A stretch of 64,000 nucleotides of DNA, from the NCBI RefSeq assembly GCF_018408855.1, contig NZ_AP024325.1, positions 496,001 through 560,000 of the forward strand. The letters are read 5' to 3'. Below, piece after piece: positions 16,486 through 25,367 of the stretch (position 1 is its first letter; each line of letters opens with the position of its first letter). The stretch comes from Caballeronia sp. NK8. GTDB lineage: Bacteria > Pseudomonadota > Gammaproteobacteria > Burkholderiales > Burkholderiaceae. The notes below the pieces were generated by a model. It did no database searches, was not told the DNA's origin, and saw only the letters and a program-made list of their open reading frames with translations. The translations under genes and the position numbers were made by a program.

Positions 16486-18621
16486 ATGGACGCGAGCTAT
16501 TCACGAAGCGATGATCTGCGTATGCACCTCGCGCATTGGGCCGCGACGGACGGCCTCGTGTGGTTGCATCTCGCGAAGACGCTGACCGCAGCCTTCCTCG
16601 CGATGGGCATTGCGATGAAGCTCGAAATCCCGACGCCACGCACCGCGATGGCGACCGTGTTCGTGCTGATGCAGCCGCAAAGCGGCATGGTGCTGTCGAA
16701 AAGCGTCTACCGGATGCTCGGCACGATCATCGGGACGATCGTCGCGGTCTTGCTCGGGGCACTGTTTCCGCAACAGCCACCGCTCTATATCGGCGCGATG
16801 ACGCTCTGGGTTTCGCTCTGCACGGCGGCGGCGCTGCGCTATCGAAACTTTCGCTGGTACGCATTCGTGCTGGCGGGCTACACAGCGGCGCTCATCGGCA
16901 TTCCGAGTTTGACGGACCCGACCGGGCTTTTCATCGCCGCGTTGAATCGCTCGGCGGCGGTGCTGCTCGGTATCGTCTGCTGCGGCGTGATCAGTGCGAT
17001 CGTGCTGCCGCAATGGTCGTCGACGCGGCTGAAGCATATTCGCCGCGAGCGATTCGTGTCGTTCTCCAATTTCGCGGCGCAGGCGTTGCGCGGTGAAATC
17101 GACCGGAACGGATTCCGGCTGAAGTACGGCGAGTTCATCGACAGCGTGGTCGGCTTCGAAGCTACGCGCGCGTTCGCATCGTTCGAAGACCCCGAGGTGC
17201 GTTCACGCTCGCGGCGTCTCGCGCGACTCAACAACGCGTTCATGGAACTGTGCACGCGGCTGCATGCGCTGCATCGCTTCGTATCGATGGTCGAGACGTC
17301 TCGTCGATGCCACGCGACCGATCTCGTCGCGTCTTATTGCGCGGATTTGGCGAAGGTGTTGATCGTAAGGCGCGATGCCGGTCTCGTCGACGATGCCTTT
17401 TTCGTTCGCCGGGCCGCGCTCGTTGCGAGGTTTCGCGTGCAGCTTGCCGAACGCGTCGAAACCGCTCGCAAGGCGCTCGAACACACGGCGAGCGCGCAAC
17501 AACTGCTCGATTACGATACAGCGGTTCAATTGTTGTCCGGCTATGTATCGGCGTGTTCGAACTATGCCGAGACTTTTGTTTCGCTCGTCTTCCAGAAGCA
17601 TGTATTCGAAGAGGCAGACTTGAAGCGTGTCTTCGTCACCAACAGGAACGTGATCGTAGTGACCTTTCTGATGACGTGCGCCGTGCTCGGGACGATCGGC
17701 GCGTTGTGGCTGTCGAGCGACTGGCCGAGCGGCGGCTATGCGATCATCGGTGCGGCCGCGGTCTGCGCGCTGGGATCGAATTCAGCGACGCCGATCAAGT
17801 TCTCGCTGCAGATGGCTTCGGGCGCGGCCGTGGCGACGCTGGCGGGTTATCTCGTGCTCTGCTACGTGTATCCGGCGATCGAAGGCTTTCCGCTGTTGTG
17901 CTTCGTGCTGACGCCCTTGCTCGGGCTCGGTGCGTTTCTCGCCACGCGGCCCAAGTTCACGGGCTTCGGCCTGAGCTTCTGCATCTTCTTTTGCGTGCTC
18001 GGCGGACCGGACCGCGTGATCCGCTACGCGCCGGAGCCGCTGCTGAACGACGGCATCGCGCTCACGCTGGCGATGCTGGCCTGCGCGGTAGCGTGCGCGT
18101 TCGTGTTTCCCGCCGAGAAGCCGTGGCGTATCGCAGCGTTGATCCGCGACTTGCGACGCCAGATCGAAGTCGCATGTACTGCGCCGCTGGAAGACCTGAA
18201 GCAGATCTTCCAGTCGGGCACGCACGATATCACCGCGCAGATTCGCGCGCTCTTGCCGCAGCCGAATGCGCAGTATCGTGAAGCGCTCGCGTGGATTCTG
18301 GCCGTGCTTGAGCTCGGGCATGCGTCGATCGAGCTTCGAGCAGAAAGCCGCGATGCGCTGGCGATTCGCATCGTGTACGCGGACTGGCATGCATCCACGG
18401 AGGCGACGATGCAACGTCTGACGATGCTCTTCGAGATGCCATCGAAACTCAATCGCGACGAAGCCATTCGCGCGATCGACACGCAGGCGGAGCACGCGAC
18501 GCACATCATCGAAACGATGGGCGGTTCGACTCACGACATCCCGCACGTGCGCCGGATGCTTGCACGCCTGCATTTCATGCGCAGCGTGCTGCTCGATCGC
18601 GACACGCCGTTTTCGACATGA
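16486..18621 (+). CDS. FUSC-family efflux membrane protein (AaeB-like)
   Basis: 711 residues with two sets of about five or six membrane helices (~30-180 and ~385-530) separated by a soluble region, the usual FUSC/AaeB layout. FLAMGIAMKLEIPTPRTAMATVF is the conserved first-helix region. The second half has PTPIKFSLQMASG-like and LGAFLATRPKFTGFGL segments. The family exports aromatic acids such as p-hydroxybenzoate, or fusaric acid, together with a HlyD adaptor. The actual substrate is unknown. It is the second gene of a two-gene unit and converges on glcF. Confidence 0.88.
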   Translation: MDASYSRSDDLRMHLAHWAATDGLVWLHLAKTLTAAFLAMGIAMKLEIPTPRTAMATVFVLMQPQSGMVLSKSVYRMLGTIIGTIVAVLLGALFPQQPPLYIGAMTLWVSLCTAAALRYRNFRWYAFVLAGYTAALIGIPSLTDPTGLFIAALNRSAAVLLGIVCCGVISAIVLPQWSSTRLKHIRRERFVSFSNFAAQALRGEIDRNGFRLKYGEFIDSVVGFEATRAFASFEDPEVRSRSRRLARLNNAFMELCTRLHALHRFVSMVETSRRCHATDLVASYCADLAKVLIVRRDAGLVDDAFFVRRAALVARFRVQLAERVETARKALEHTASAQQLLDYDTAVQLLSGYVSACSNYAETFVSLVFQKHVFEEADLKRVFVTNRNVIVVTFLMTCAVLGTIGALWLSSDWPSGGYAIIGAAAVCALGSNSATPIKFSLQMASGAAVATLAGYLVLCYVYPAIEGFPLLCFVLTPLLGLGAFLATRPKFTGFGLSFCIFFCVLGGPDRVIRYAPEPLLNDGIALTLAMLACAVACAFVFPAEKPWRIAALIRDLRRQIEVACTAPLEDLKQIFQSGTHDITAQIRALLPQPNAQYREALAWILAVLELGHASIELRAESRDALAIRIVYADWHASTEATMQRLTMLFEMPSKLNRDEAIRAIDTQAEHATHIIETMGGSTHDIPHVRRMLARLHFMRSVLLDRDTPFST

Positions 18622-18626
18622 ACGCG

Positions 18627-19844
18627 TTATCGCAGCGCGTCTTCGACCAGTTCGATCCAGTGACGCACGCCCGTTCGTCCCGCTCCCGCGAGATGCGTCT
18701 GACAACCGATGTTCGCGGTGACGATCATCTCGGGTGCGCCGCTTTCGAGCGCGTCCATCTTGCGGTCGCGCAGTTGCGTCGATAACGCGGGTTGCGTGAT
18801 CGAATACGTTCCGGCCGATCCGCAGCACAGGTGAGCATCGGGCACGGTGGTGAGGTCGTAGCCCAGACGCGTGAGAATCGATTCCACCGCGCCGCCGAGC
18901 TTCTGCGCATGCTGCAACGTGCAGGGACAATGAAACGCGATACGGCGGCGCTCGCCTGCATGGAGCGCATCGAGCGGTTCGGCTCCGAGCACTTCCACGA
19001 GATCGCGCGTCAGCGCGCTCACGCGCGCGGCCTTTGCCGCATAGTGCGGATCGTCGCGCAGCATGTGCCCGTATTCCTTCACGAACGCGCCGCAGCCGCT
19101 CGCGGTCTGCACGAGCGCTTGCGCGCCCGCTTCGATCGCGGGCCACCATGCATCGATATTGCGGCGCGCACGCATCAAGCCTGCTTCCTGCGCGTCGAGA
19201 TGATAGTCGGTCGCGCCGCAACAGCCTGCGCGCGGCGCATCGATGACGCTGATGCCGAGACGATCGAGCACGCGCGCGGCTGCGGCATTGGTGTTGGGCG
19301 ACAGCGAAGGCTGCACGCATCCTTCGAGCATCAGCACGCGGCGTGCGTGTCTCGCCGTCGGCCGGGACTTGGCCGCGACGGTCTTCGCCGGAATCTTCTG
19401 GCGCAGCGCATGAGGCATTAACGGACGCGCGAGACCGCCCGCCTTCAGGAGCGTGTCGAACACGGCAGGGCGCGGTATCACATGACGCAGACCGTGGCGC
19501 AACATGCGCTCGCGTGCGGGACGCCGCACGCGGCGATCCAGTTCCGCGCGGCCGATATCGAGCAGCGCGTGATACGTGACGCCCGAAGGACACGTCGTTT
19601 CGCAATTGCGGCAGGTCAGACAGCGGTCCAGATGCAACTGCGTCTTGTCGGTGACGGGCTCGCCTTCGAGCATCTGCTTGATGAGATAGATGCGCCCGCG
19701 CGGGCCGTCGAGTTCGTTGCCCAGCAACTGATAGGTCGGGCACGTTGCATTGCAGAAGCCGCAATGCACGCACGAACGCAGGATGTCTTCGGCTTCCTTC
19801 GCGCGCGCGAGCGTTTTGGCTTCGTCGCTGAGATTCGTTTGCAT
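18627..19844 (-). CDS. glcF: Glycolate oxidase iron-sulfur subunit GlcF
   Basis: 405 residues. Two 4Fe-4S motifs lie at the N terminus: CVHCGFCNATCPTY (~26-39) and CLTCRNCETTCPSGV (~76-90). The C-terminal part has two CCG-type domains (AGCCGATDYH and LCCGSAGTYS), as in GlcF and heterodisulfide-reductase-like proteins. It passes electrons from the GlcD/GlcE flavin subunits to the membrane chain during glycolate oxidation to glyoxylate. It is the last gene of glcDEF; the gap from glcE is 22 bases. Confidence 0.95.
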   Translation of the reverse strand: MQTNLSDEAKTLARAKEAEDILRSCVHCGFCNATCPTYQLLGNELDGPRGRIYLIKQMLEGEPVTDKTQLHLDRCLTCRNCETTCPSGVTYHALLDIGRAELDRRVRRPARERMLRHGLRHVIPRPAVFDTLLKAGGLARPLMPHALRQKIPAKTVAAKSRPTARHARRVLMLEGCVQPSLSPNTNAAAARVLDRLGISVIDAPRAGCCGATDYHLDAQEAGLMRARRNIDAWWPAIEAGAQALVQTASGCGAFVKEYGHMLRDDPHYAAKAARVSALTRDLVEVLGAEPLDALHAGERRRIAFHCPCTLQHAQKLGGAVESILTRLGYDLTTVPDAHLCCGSAGTYSITQPALSTQLRDRKMDALESGAPEMIVTANIGCQTHLAGAGRTGVRHWIELVEDALR

Positions 19845-19866
19845 GGGGTGCCTGTCGAGGAAAGCG

Positions 19867-20934
19867 TCAGTAGTCCGCGTACATGCGGCCGGGATTGAAT
19901 ATGCCGCGCGGGTCGAGGCGTTGCTTCAGTTGCCGGTGAAAGCGCATGAGCGGCGCGGCGAGCGGATGAAACGGATCGGCTGCGGCAGTCGGCGTGAAGC
20001 AAGTGGCGTGGCCGCCCGCCGCGCTTGCCATGCCGCGAATGACGTCGGCGCTGGCATCGCTCTTGAGCCAGCGCTGCGCGCCGCCCCAGTCGAGCACGAC
20101 TGTGCCGGGCATGTCGATGAGCGCCGTATCGTTCGGCAGGGACAGACGCCACAACGGACGCTCGTCGCTGAAGAAGGGCAGACGCTGTTCGCGCAGATCG
20201 GACCAGAACTGCGCATCCTGATGTTGTCCGCCGATGCGGTCCACCGCCGCGCGCACCGAGCCCGTGCCGCCTTCGAGACGCACATGCAGGCGGCCATCGA
20301 CATGGCATGCGCCCGTCACCGGCAATGCCGCCTTGCGCCATGTCGCGAGCTCGCGCATCGCTTCGCTCGCTTCGAGCGCGAGCGAAAGGTGCTTCGTTTC
20401 GCGTGGCCTGGGCAGTACCTTCAGCGAGACTTCGGTGATGAGCCCGAGACAGCCGAAACTGCCGCTCATCAAGCGCGATACATCGTACCCGGCGACGTTC
20501 TTCATCACTTGCCCGCCGAAGCGCAGATGCTTGCCTTCGCCCGTGACGATGCGGCATCCGAGCAGAAAATCGCGGACCGATCCGGCCCACGGACGGCGCG
20601 GTCCCGACAGTCCCGCCGCAACGACGCCGCCGAGCGTAGCACTGTCACCGAACGTCGGCGGCTCGCATGGCAGCATCTGTCCGGCTTCGTCGAGCATCGC
20701 GTTCAGTTCCGCGAGCGGCGTGCCCGCGCGCGCGGTGATGACGAGCTCGCTCGGCTCGTAGCTCACGATGCCGCGATGCGAGCGCGTGTCGATCTCGTCG
20801 GCTTGCACGGGCCTGCCGAGCGACGCCTTGCTGTCGCCGCCGCGTATGCGCAGCGGCGCCTTGCGCGCGATCGCGTTTTGCACTTGGTCGACGAGTCGCG
20901 CGCTGTCGTCGATGGAAATGAGGTCGCGTCGCAT
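19867..20934 (-). CDS. glcE: Glycolate oxidase FAD-binding subunit GlcE
   Basis: 355 residues. It has the FAD-binding PCMH fold: LRIRGGDSKASLG, VITARAGTPLAELNAML, FGDSATLGGVVAAGLSGPRRPWAGSVRDFLLG, and later VMKNVAGYDVSRLMSGSFGCLGLITEVSLKVLP. This is the typical short GlcE, lacking the full C-terminal substrate-binding domain of GlcD. It forms a complex with GlcD and GlcF. Its ATG overlaps the glcD stop by one base (TGATG), so the two are translationally coupled. Confidence 0.95.
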   Translation of the reverse strand: MRRDLISIDDSARLVDQVQNAIARKAPLRIRGGDSKASLGRPVQADEIDTRSHRGIVSYEPSELVITARAGTPLAELNAMLDEAGQMLPCEPPTFGDSATLGGVVAAGLSGPRRPWAGSVRDFLLGCRIVTGEGKHLRFGGQVMKNVAGYDVSRLMSGSFGCLGLITEVSLKVLPRPRETKHLSLALEASEAMRELATWRKAALPVTGACHVDGRLHVRLEGGTGSVRAAVDRIGGQHQDAQFWSDLREQRLPFFSDERPLWRLSLPNDTALIDMPGTVVLDWGGAQRWLKSDASADVIRGMASAAGGHATCFTPTAAADPFHPLAAPLMRFHRQLKQRLDPRGIFNPGRMYADY

Positions 20935-22433
20935 CAGAAGCGCTCCAGTTCGGGGTGAGGCAGCGCGCCATGATGCACATGCATCGAGCCGAATTCAGCG
21001 CAGCGATGCAGCGTCGGCACGTTCTTGCCGGGGTTCAGCAGCCCGGAAGGATCGAATGCGGCCTTCACGGCATGAAAGAACGTGAGCTCGTCACTGTTGA
21101 ACTGCGCGCACATCTGGTTGATCTTTTCCCGGCCGACGCCATGCTCGCCCGTGATGCTGCCGCCCACTTCCACGCACAACTCGAGAATGCGCGCGCCGAT
21201 GGCTTCGGCGCGGTCCATCTCGCCGGGCGCATTGGCATCGAAGAGAATGAGGGGATGCATGTTGCCGTCGCCCGCATGAAACACGTTGGCGACGCGCAGT
21301 CCGTATTGCACCGACAGATCCGCGATGCCGCGCAGCACGCGCGACAGTTCGCGGCGCGGAATCGTGCCGTCCATGCAGTAATAATCGGGCGACACGCGGC
21401 CCACGGCGGGGAAGGCGTTCTTGCGGCCCGCCCAGAAGCGCTGACGTTCGGCTTCGTTGGCGGCGAGGCGAATCTCGGTCGCGCCCGCCGTGCGCAACAA
21501 TGCATCGACGCGCGCGCAATCTTCCTCGACATCCGATTCCGCGCCATCGACTTCGCAGAGCAGCAGCGCTTGTGCATCGACGGGATAGCCCGCGTGAATG
21601 AAGTCCTCGGCGGCGCGGATCGCGAGGTTGTCCATCATTTCGAGGCCGCCGGGAATCACGCCTGCCGCGATGATCTGCGCAACGGCATCGCCGGCTTTCT
21701 CGATGTCGTCGAAGCTCGCGAGCAGTACCTTCGCGCTTTGCGGCTTCGTCAGGAGCTTGACGGTGACTTCGACCACTACGCCCAGCATGCCTTCCGATCC
21801 GGTGATGAGCGCAAGCAGATCGAAGCCGGGCGCGTCGAGCGCTTCGGAGCCGAGCGTGAGACGTTCACCGTCGATCGTGACGATCTCCACGCGAAGGATG
21901 TTGTGGACCGTAAGCCCGTACTTGAGGCAGTGCACGCCGCCCGCGTTTTCCGCGACATTGCCGCCGATCGAGCACGCAATCTGCGACGACGGATCGGGCG
22001 CGTAATAGAGGCCGTGCGGCGCGGCCGCCTGCGAGATCGCGAGATTGCGCACGCCCGGCTGCACGCGCGCGGTGCAGGCTTGCGCGTCGACATCGAGTAT
22101 GCGGTTGAAGCGCGACATCACCAGAAGGATGCCCTTTTCGAGCGGCAACGCGCCGCCTGAAAGACCCGTGCCCGCGCCGCGCGCGACCACCGGCACGCCA
22201 TGCGCATTCGCGTATTTGAGCAGCGTCTGCACTTCGTCGATGGTTGCAGGCAGCGCCACGAGCATCGGCGTGATGCGATAGGCGGAAAGGCCGTCGCATT
22301 CGAAGGGGCGCAGGTCTTCCTTCGCATGCAGCAGTTCGAGATCGGGAAGCAGGGCGTGCAGGTCGCGCACGATCGCGGCTTTGTCGTGATCGGCGAGCGG
22401 CCCGTCGAGCCGTTCGTCGTAGGCGTAGGTCAT
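20934..22433 (-). CDS. glcD: Glycolate oxidase catalytic subunit GlcD
   Basis: 499 residues from the ATG at 22433, where the family normally begins (MTYAYDERLDGPLADHDKAAIV). FAD-binding motifs are PVVARGAGTGLSGGALPLEKGILLV and IACSIGGNVAENAGGVHCLKYG. The C-terminal half has the substrate domain with FHAGDGNMHPLILFD and GGSITGEHGVGREK. It oxidises glycolate, and possibly D-lactate-like acids, to the keto acid. It is the first gene of glcDEF; a palindromic operator (22508-22520) lies about 75 bases upstream. Confidence 0.95.
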   Translation of the reverse strand: MTYAYDERLDGPLADHDKAAIVRDLHALLPDLELLHAKEDLRPFECDGLSAYRITPMLVALPATIDEVQTLLKYANAHGVPVVARGAGTGLSGGALPLEKGILLVMSRFNRILDVDAQACTARVQPGVRNLAISQAAAPHGLYYAPDPSSQIACSIGGNVAENAGGVHCLKYGLTVHNILRVEIVTIDGERLTLGSEALDAPGFDLLALITGSEGMLGVVVEVTVKLLTKPQSAKVLLASFDDIEKAGDAVAQIIAAGVIPGGLEMMDNLAIRAAEDFIHAGYPVDAQALLLCEVDGAESDVEEDCARVDALLRTAGATEIRLAANEAERQRFWAGRKNAFPAVGRVSPDYYCMDGTIPRRELSRVLRGIADLSVQYGLRVANVFHAGDGNMHPLILFDANAPGEMDRAEAIGARILELCVEVGGSITGEHGVGREKINQMCAQFNSDELTFFHAVKAAFDPSGLLNPGKNVPTLHRCAEFGSMHVHHGALPHPELERF

Positions 22434-22507
22434 GCGGTGTCTCCGTGGCCACGTGTGTTTTTTTGCGATTCTTCCGGGTCTGCGCCGCCATGTCGATTGT
22501 TTTTCCA

Positions 22508-22520
22508 CTGGTATTACCAG
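22508..22520. promoter_or_regulatory. FadR/GntR-type operator before glcD
   Basis: CTGGTATTACCAG is a perfect 13-base palindrome around a central T. It matches the TGGTnnnACCA form known for FadR-subfamily regulators such as PdhR and LldR. A twin copy lies at 22618. Confidence 0.75.
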
Positions 22521-22617
22521 TTTCTTGGATTGACGGACCGGGCTTTAATCGACTGAAGCGCAGCCGCTATTGCATATCGCCGAGGCACGTTGACCATCGT
22601 CGTGCTAGCATTTCAAG

Positions 22618-22630
22618 CTGGTAATACCAG
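22618..22630. promoter_or_regulatory. FadR/GntR-type operator overlapping the regulator start
   Basis: CTGGTAATACCAG, the same palindrome with a central A, ends at the base where the first possible start codon (GTG 22630) begins. It lies 12 bases before the ATG at 22642, so binding would block transcription or translation of the regulator itself. Confidence 0.75.
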
Positions 22631-22641
22631 TGATGGGCGCA

Positions 22642-23406
22642 ATGATGGAAGCGGAAGAGAGCAGACGAAAACTCGCGGACGTGGTCGTCGAGCGTATCGA
22701 GGCGCTGATCGTCGACGGCGTGCTGAAGGTCGGACAGACGCTTCCGTCCGAGCGGCGGCTGACTGAAAAGCTCGGCGTCTCGCGCACCGCGCTGCGCGAA
22801 GGGCTAAAAGTCTTGCGGGCGAGGGGACTGATCGAAACCGCGCAAGGCAAGGGTTCGATCGTCGCGAGACTGACGGCCGAACCCGCGCAGACGCCGATGA
22901 TGCATCTGCTCGGATCGCAACCGCGCACGCTCTACGATCTGCTGGAAGTGCGCGAGATGCTGGAAGCGGAGGCGGCGCGTCTTGCGGCGCTGCGCGGTAC
23001 GCAGGCCGATCACATCATGATCCGGCGTCGCTATGAAGAACTCGCCGCCGCCGATATCCACGACACCGACGCATCGACGCATGCGCGGCTCGATCACGCG
23101 TTTCATCTGGCGATCTGCGAGGCTTCGCACAATGCGGTGCTGGTGCATACGCTCGGCATGCTCAACGATCTGATGCTGAGCGCCGTGTTCGCATCGGTGA
23201 ACAATCTCTATCACCGAGAGCCGCAGAAGCGTCTGATCGATCGTCAGCACGCGCGTTTATACAATGCCGTGACCGGCAAGCTGCCGGAGCAGGCGCGTCG
23301 CGCGGCGAGCCTGCATGTCAAGAGCGTGCGCGAGAGTCTCGCGGAAATCGAAAAAGAGGAAGAACGGCTCGTGCGTTCCACGTTGCGGCTGGAAGGGTGG
23401 GGTTGA
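22642..23406 (+). CDS. glcC: FadR-subfamily GntR regulator of the glycolate operon (GlcC-like)
   Basis: 254 residues from the ATG at 22642; GTG 22630, ATG 22633 and ATG 22645 are also possible, and none has a strong ribosome site. The N-terminal winged helix shows LPSERRLTEKLGVSRTALREGLKVLRARGLIETAQGKGSIV. The C-terminal FCD helical domain contains DLLEVREMLEAEAARLAA, DHAFHLAICEASHN and HARLYNAV with the Asp/His ligands of FCD metal sites. It is divergent from glcDEF with two identical palindromes between them, which supports control of that operon and of itself. The effector is probably glycolate or a related acid (inference). Confidence 0.88.
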   Translation: MMEAEESRRKLADVVVERIEALIVDGVLKVGQTLPSERRLTEKLGVSRTALREGLKVLRARGLIETAQGKGSIVARLTAEPAQTPMMHLLGSQPRTLYDLLEVREMLEAEAARLAALRGTQADHIMIRRRYEELAAADIHDTDASTHARLDHAFHLAICEASHNAVLVHTLGMLNDLMLSAVFASVNNLYHREPQKRLIDRQHARLYNAVTGKLPEQARRAASLHVKSVRESLAEIEKEEERLVRSTLRLEGWG

Positions 23407-23416
23407 GACTGATGAC

Positions 23417-23914
23417 TCAGCTACCCGGCTCGCGATGATCGATGCCGACAAGCCGCGCGCCGAGCCGCCTCGCGAGCGCTTCGCCACCCTGCTGCATGAC
23501 GTAGTCGTGGTTCCATTTGAAAAGCGGGCGCGCGATGGGTGCGAGCAGATTCATCCATTCAGGGCCGGTGCGCACGCGCCATTCGTATCGCACGATAGCG
23601 ATATCGCCCTGCGATGAAAATCGCCAGCATCCGAAGCCTTCGACATCTCCGCTCGCTTCGCCTTCGAGCGATACGAGCGGCTCGACGCGCGTGACGCGCA
23701 TGTCGAAGCGCACGCGATACGGCAGACGACCTTTCCACGTATATCGATGCAACGCGCCGACGCCATCGTCCGCGCCGCTTTCCACTTCAATCACGCGTTC
23801 GACACACGTCCACCATTGCGGCCACGTCGCCGGATCGTGGATGGTATCCCACACGCATTGAAGCGGCGCTGCGATTCTCCAGACCGTAACGAATCGATAT
23901 TCGCTCGCGCGCAC
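23417..23914 (-). CDS. SRPBCC (START-like) domain protein
   Basis: 165 residues. The pattern FVTVWRIAAPLQCVWDTIHDPATWPQWWTCVERVIEV followed by GVGALHRYTWKGRLPYRVRFDMRVTRVEPLVSLEGEASGDVEG is that of polyketide-cyclase/dehydrase-like SRPBCC proteins, which bind hydrophobic ligands in a deep pocket. No signal peptide is present. It lies 7 bases after the NodT-type outer-membrane gene on the same strand and may be the last gene of that efflux operon. Its ligand could be related to the exported compound, but this is speculation. Confidence 0.82.
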   Translation of the reverse strand: MRASEYRFVTVWRIAAPLQCVWDTIHDPATWPQWWTCVERVIEVESGADDGVGALHRYTWKGRLPYRVRFDMRVTRVEPLVSLEGEASGDVEGFGCWRFSSQGDIAIVRYEWRVRTGPEWMNLLAPIARPLFKWNHDYVMQQGGEALARRLGARLVGIDHREPGS

Positions 23915-23921
23915 GATGGCC

Positions 23922-25367
23922 TCATTTTCCCTTCGAATTCTGCGCGATGGCTTCGTCGGTTTCCCAGCCGCCGCCGAGCGCGCGGAAAAGGTTCACCTGA
24001 TCGATCGCGACCTGACTTTCCGCCGCCGCCACCTGCGCCGCGACGCCCGTCAACGTACGCGTCGCATCGAGATCATTGAGAAAGGATTCGCGGCCCGCGC
24101 GATACAACCGATTGGTTTCATCCGCCGACTGAATCGCGGACTTATAGGCGGTGCGCAACGCGTCGGCGCGCGTGGTATCGGATGCATAGGTCGCGAGGCT
24201 GCTCTGCGTTTCCTCCAGCGCCTTCAGCACGACGCCGTCGAAACGCGCGAGCGCGCCGCTCGTCGCCGCTTCGGCCTGATGCACGCGGGCGCGCTGACCG
24301 TTGATCGGAAAGCTCCAGCTGATGAGCGGCCCGAACGCCCAGCGGTTCGTGTTCGCGCCGAACAGATCCTCCGCGATACCGACCGATCCCACCGACGCGC
24401 CGAGGCTCACCGACGGATACAGCGCCGCCGTCGCAACGCCGATGCGCGCGGTCGATGACGCAAGCTGACGCTCCGCCTGACGCACGTCGGGGCGGCGCTT
24501 GAGCAGCGCGGCGCCATCGCCGACGGGAATCGGTGCGCGTAGTTTCGGCAGCTTCTTGCAGGCGAGGGCGGCTTTCGGCAAGTCGGACGGCGCGCGCGCG
24601 AGCAGCATCGCGAGCCGATATTGCGCGACGCGGCGGCGCGCGACGAAGCGCGGAATGTCGGCGGCGAGCGTGTCGGCTTGCGTCTGTCCGCGCGTGACTT
24701 CCGACTGATTGCCGCGGCCCGCATCGCGCAGACGTCGCGTGAGTAGCACGCGCTGCTTCTGCAAGTCGAGCGACTTGCGCGCGATCTCCAGTTCTTCCGC
24801 CGCCGAGCACGATTCGACATACGCGCGCACGACATCCGCGACCACCGTGACGCGCGCGAGATCCTGCGCGGCTTCGACGGCTTCATCGTCGGCGTTCGCC
24901 GCTTCGACACCGCGCTTGAGCTTGCCGAACAGATCGATTTCATAGGATATCGAAAGATCGAGCACGCCTTCATTGACGACTGGAAGCTTCTCCGTCAACA
25001 GATATTGCTCCGCCGATTCCTGCGCGCGCTGAAACGCTGCCGATGTCTTGCCGGAGAAACCGCCTTGCTGATTCGCGAATTCGACTTCGGCGCGCGAGCG
25101 TGCGAGATTCGCGGCGGCGACGCGCAGATCGGTATTCGACGCGAGCGCCTGAGTGACGAGCTGGTCGACGACGGGATCGTCGTAGAGACGCCACCATTTC
25201 GCGGGCACCGCGCCCTGCGTCACGGGCGCCTGATCGGCGCCGTCGATGGCTGCGTTCGCATAGGGCGAGTTGCGCGCGGCGTTCTCGGGCAGCGTGTAGT
25301 CCGGTCCGACGGTCGTGCAGCCGATGAGCGCGATGGCCGACGAAACGGCAATGGCGATAGCTTTCAT
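23922..25367 (-). CDS. NodT-type outer-membrane efflux lipoprotein
   Basis: 481 residues. The N terminus is a lipoprotein signal (SSAIALIGC with Cys17 as the lipidation site) followed by TTVGPDYTLPE, the start shared by OprM/NodT/FusA proteins. Two OEP repeats follow, with long helices (~60-250 and ~270-460). The protein is the TolC-like exit duct. Its ATG overlaps the adaptor stop by four bases (ATGA, 25364-25367). It is the fourth structural gene of the efflux operon after FUSC, DUF1656 and HlyD. Confidence 0.93.
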   Translation of the reverse strand: MKAIAIAVSSAIALIGCTTVGPDYTLPENAARNSPYANAAIDGADQAPVTQGAVPAKWWRLYDDPVVDQLVTQALASNTDLRVAAANLARSRAEVEFANQQGGFSGKTSAAFQRAQESAEQYLLTEKLPVVNEGVLDLSISYEIDLFGKLKRGVEAANADDEAVEAAQDLARVTVVADVVRAYVESCSAAEELEIARKSLDLQKQRVLLTRRLRDAGRGNQSEVTRGQTQADTLAADIPRFVARRRVAQYRLAMLLARAPSDLPKAALACKKLPKLRAPIPVGDGAALLKRRPDVRQAERQLASSTARIGVATAALYPSVSLGASVGSVGIAEDLFGANTNRWAFGPLISWSFPINGQRARVHQAEAATSGALARFDGVVLKALEETQSSLATYASDTTRADALRTAYKSAIQSADETNRLYRAGRESFLNDLDATRTLTGVAAQVAAAESQVAIDQVNLFRALGGGWETDEAIAQNSKGK

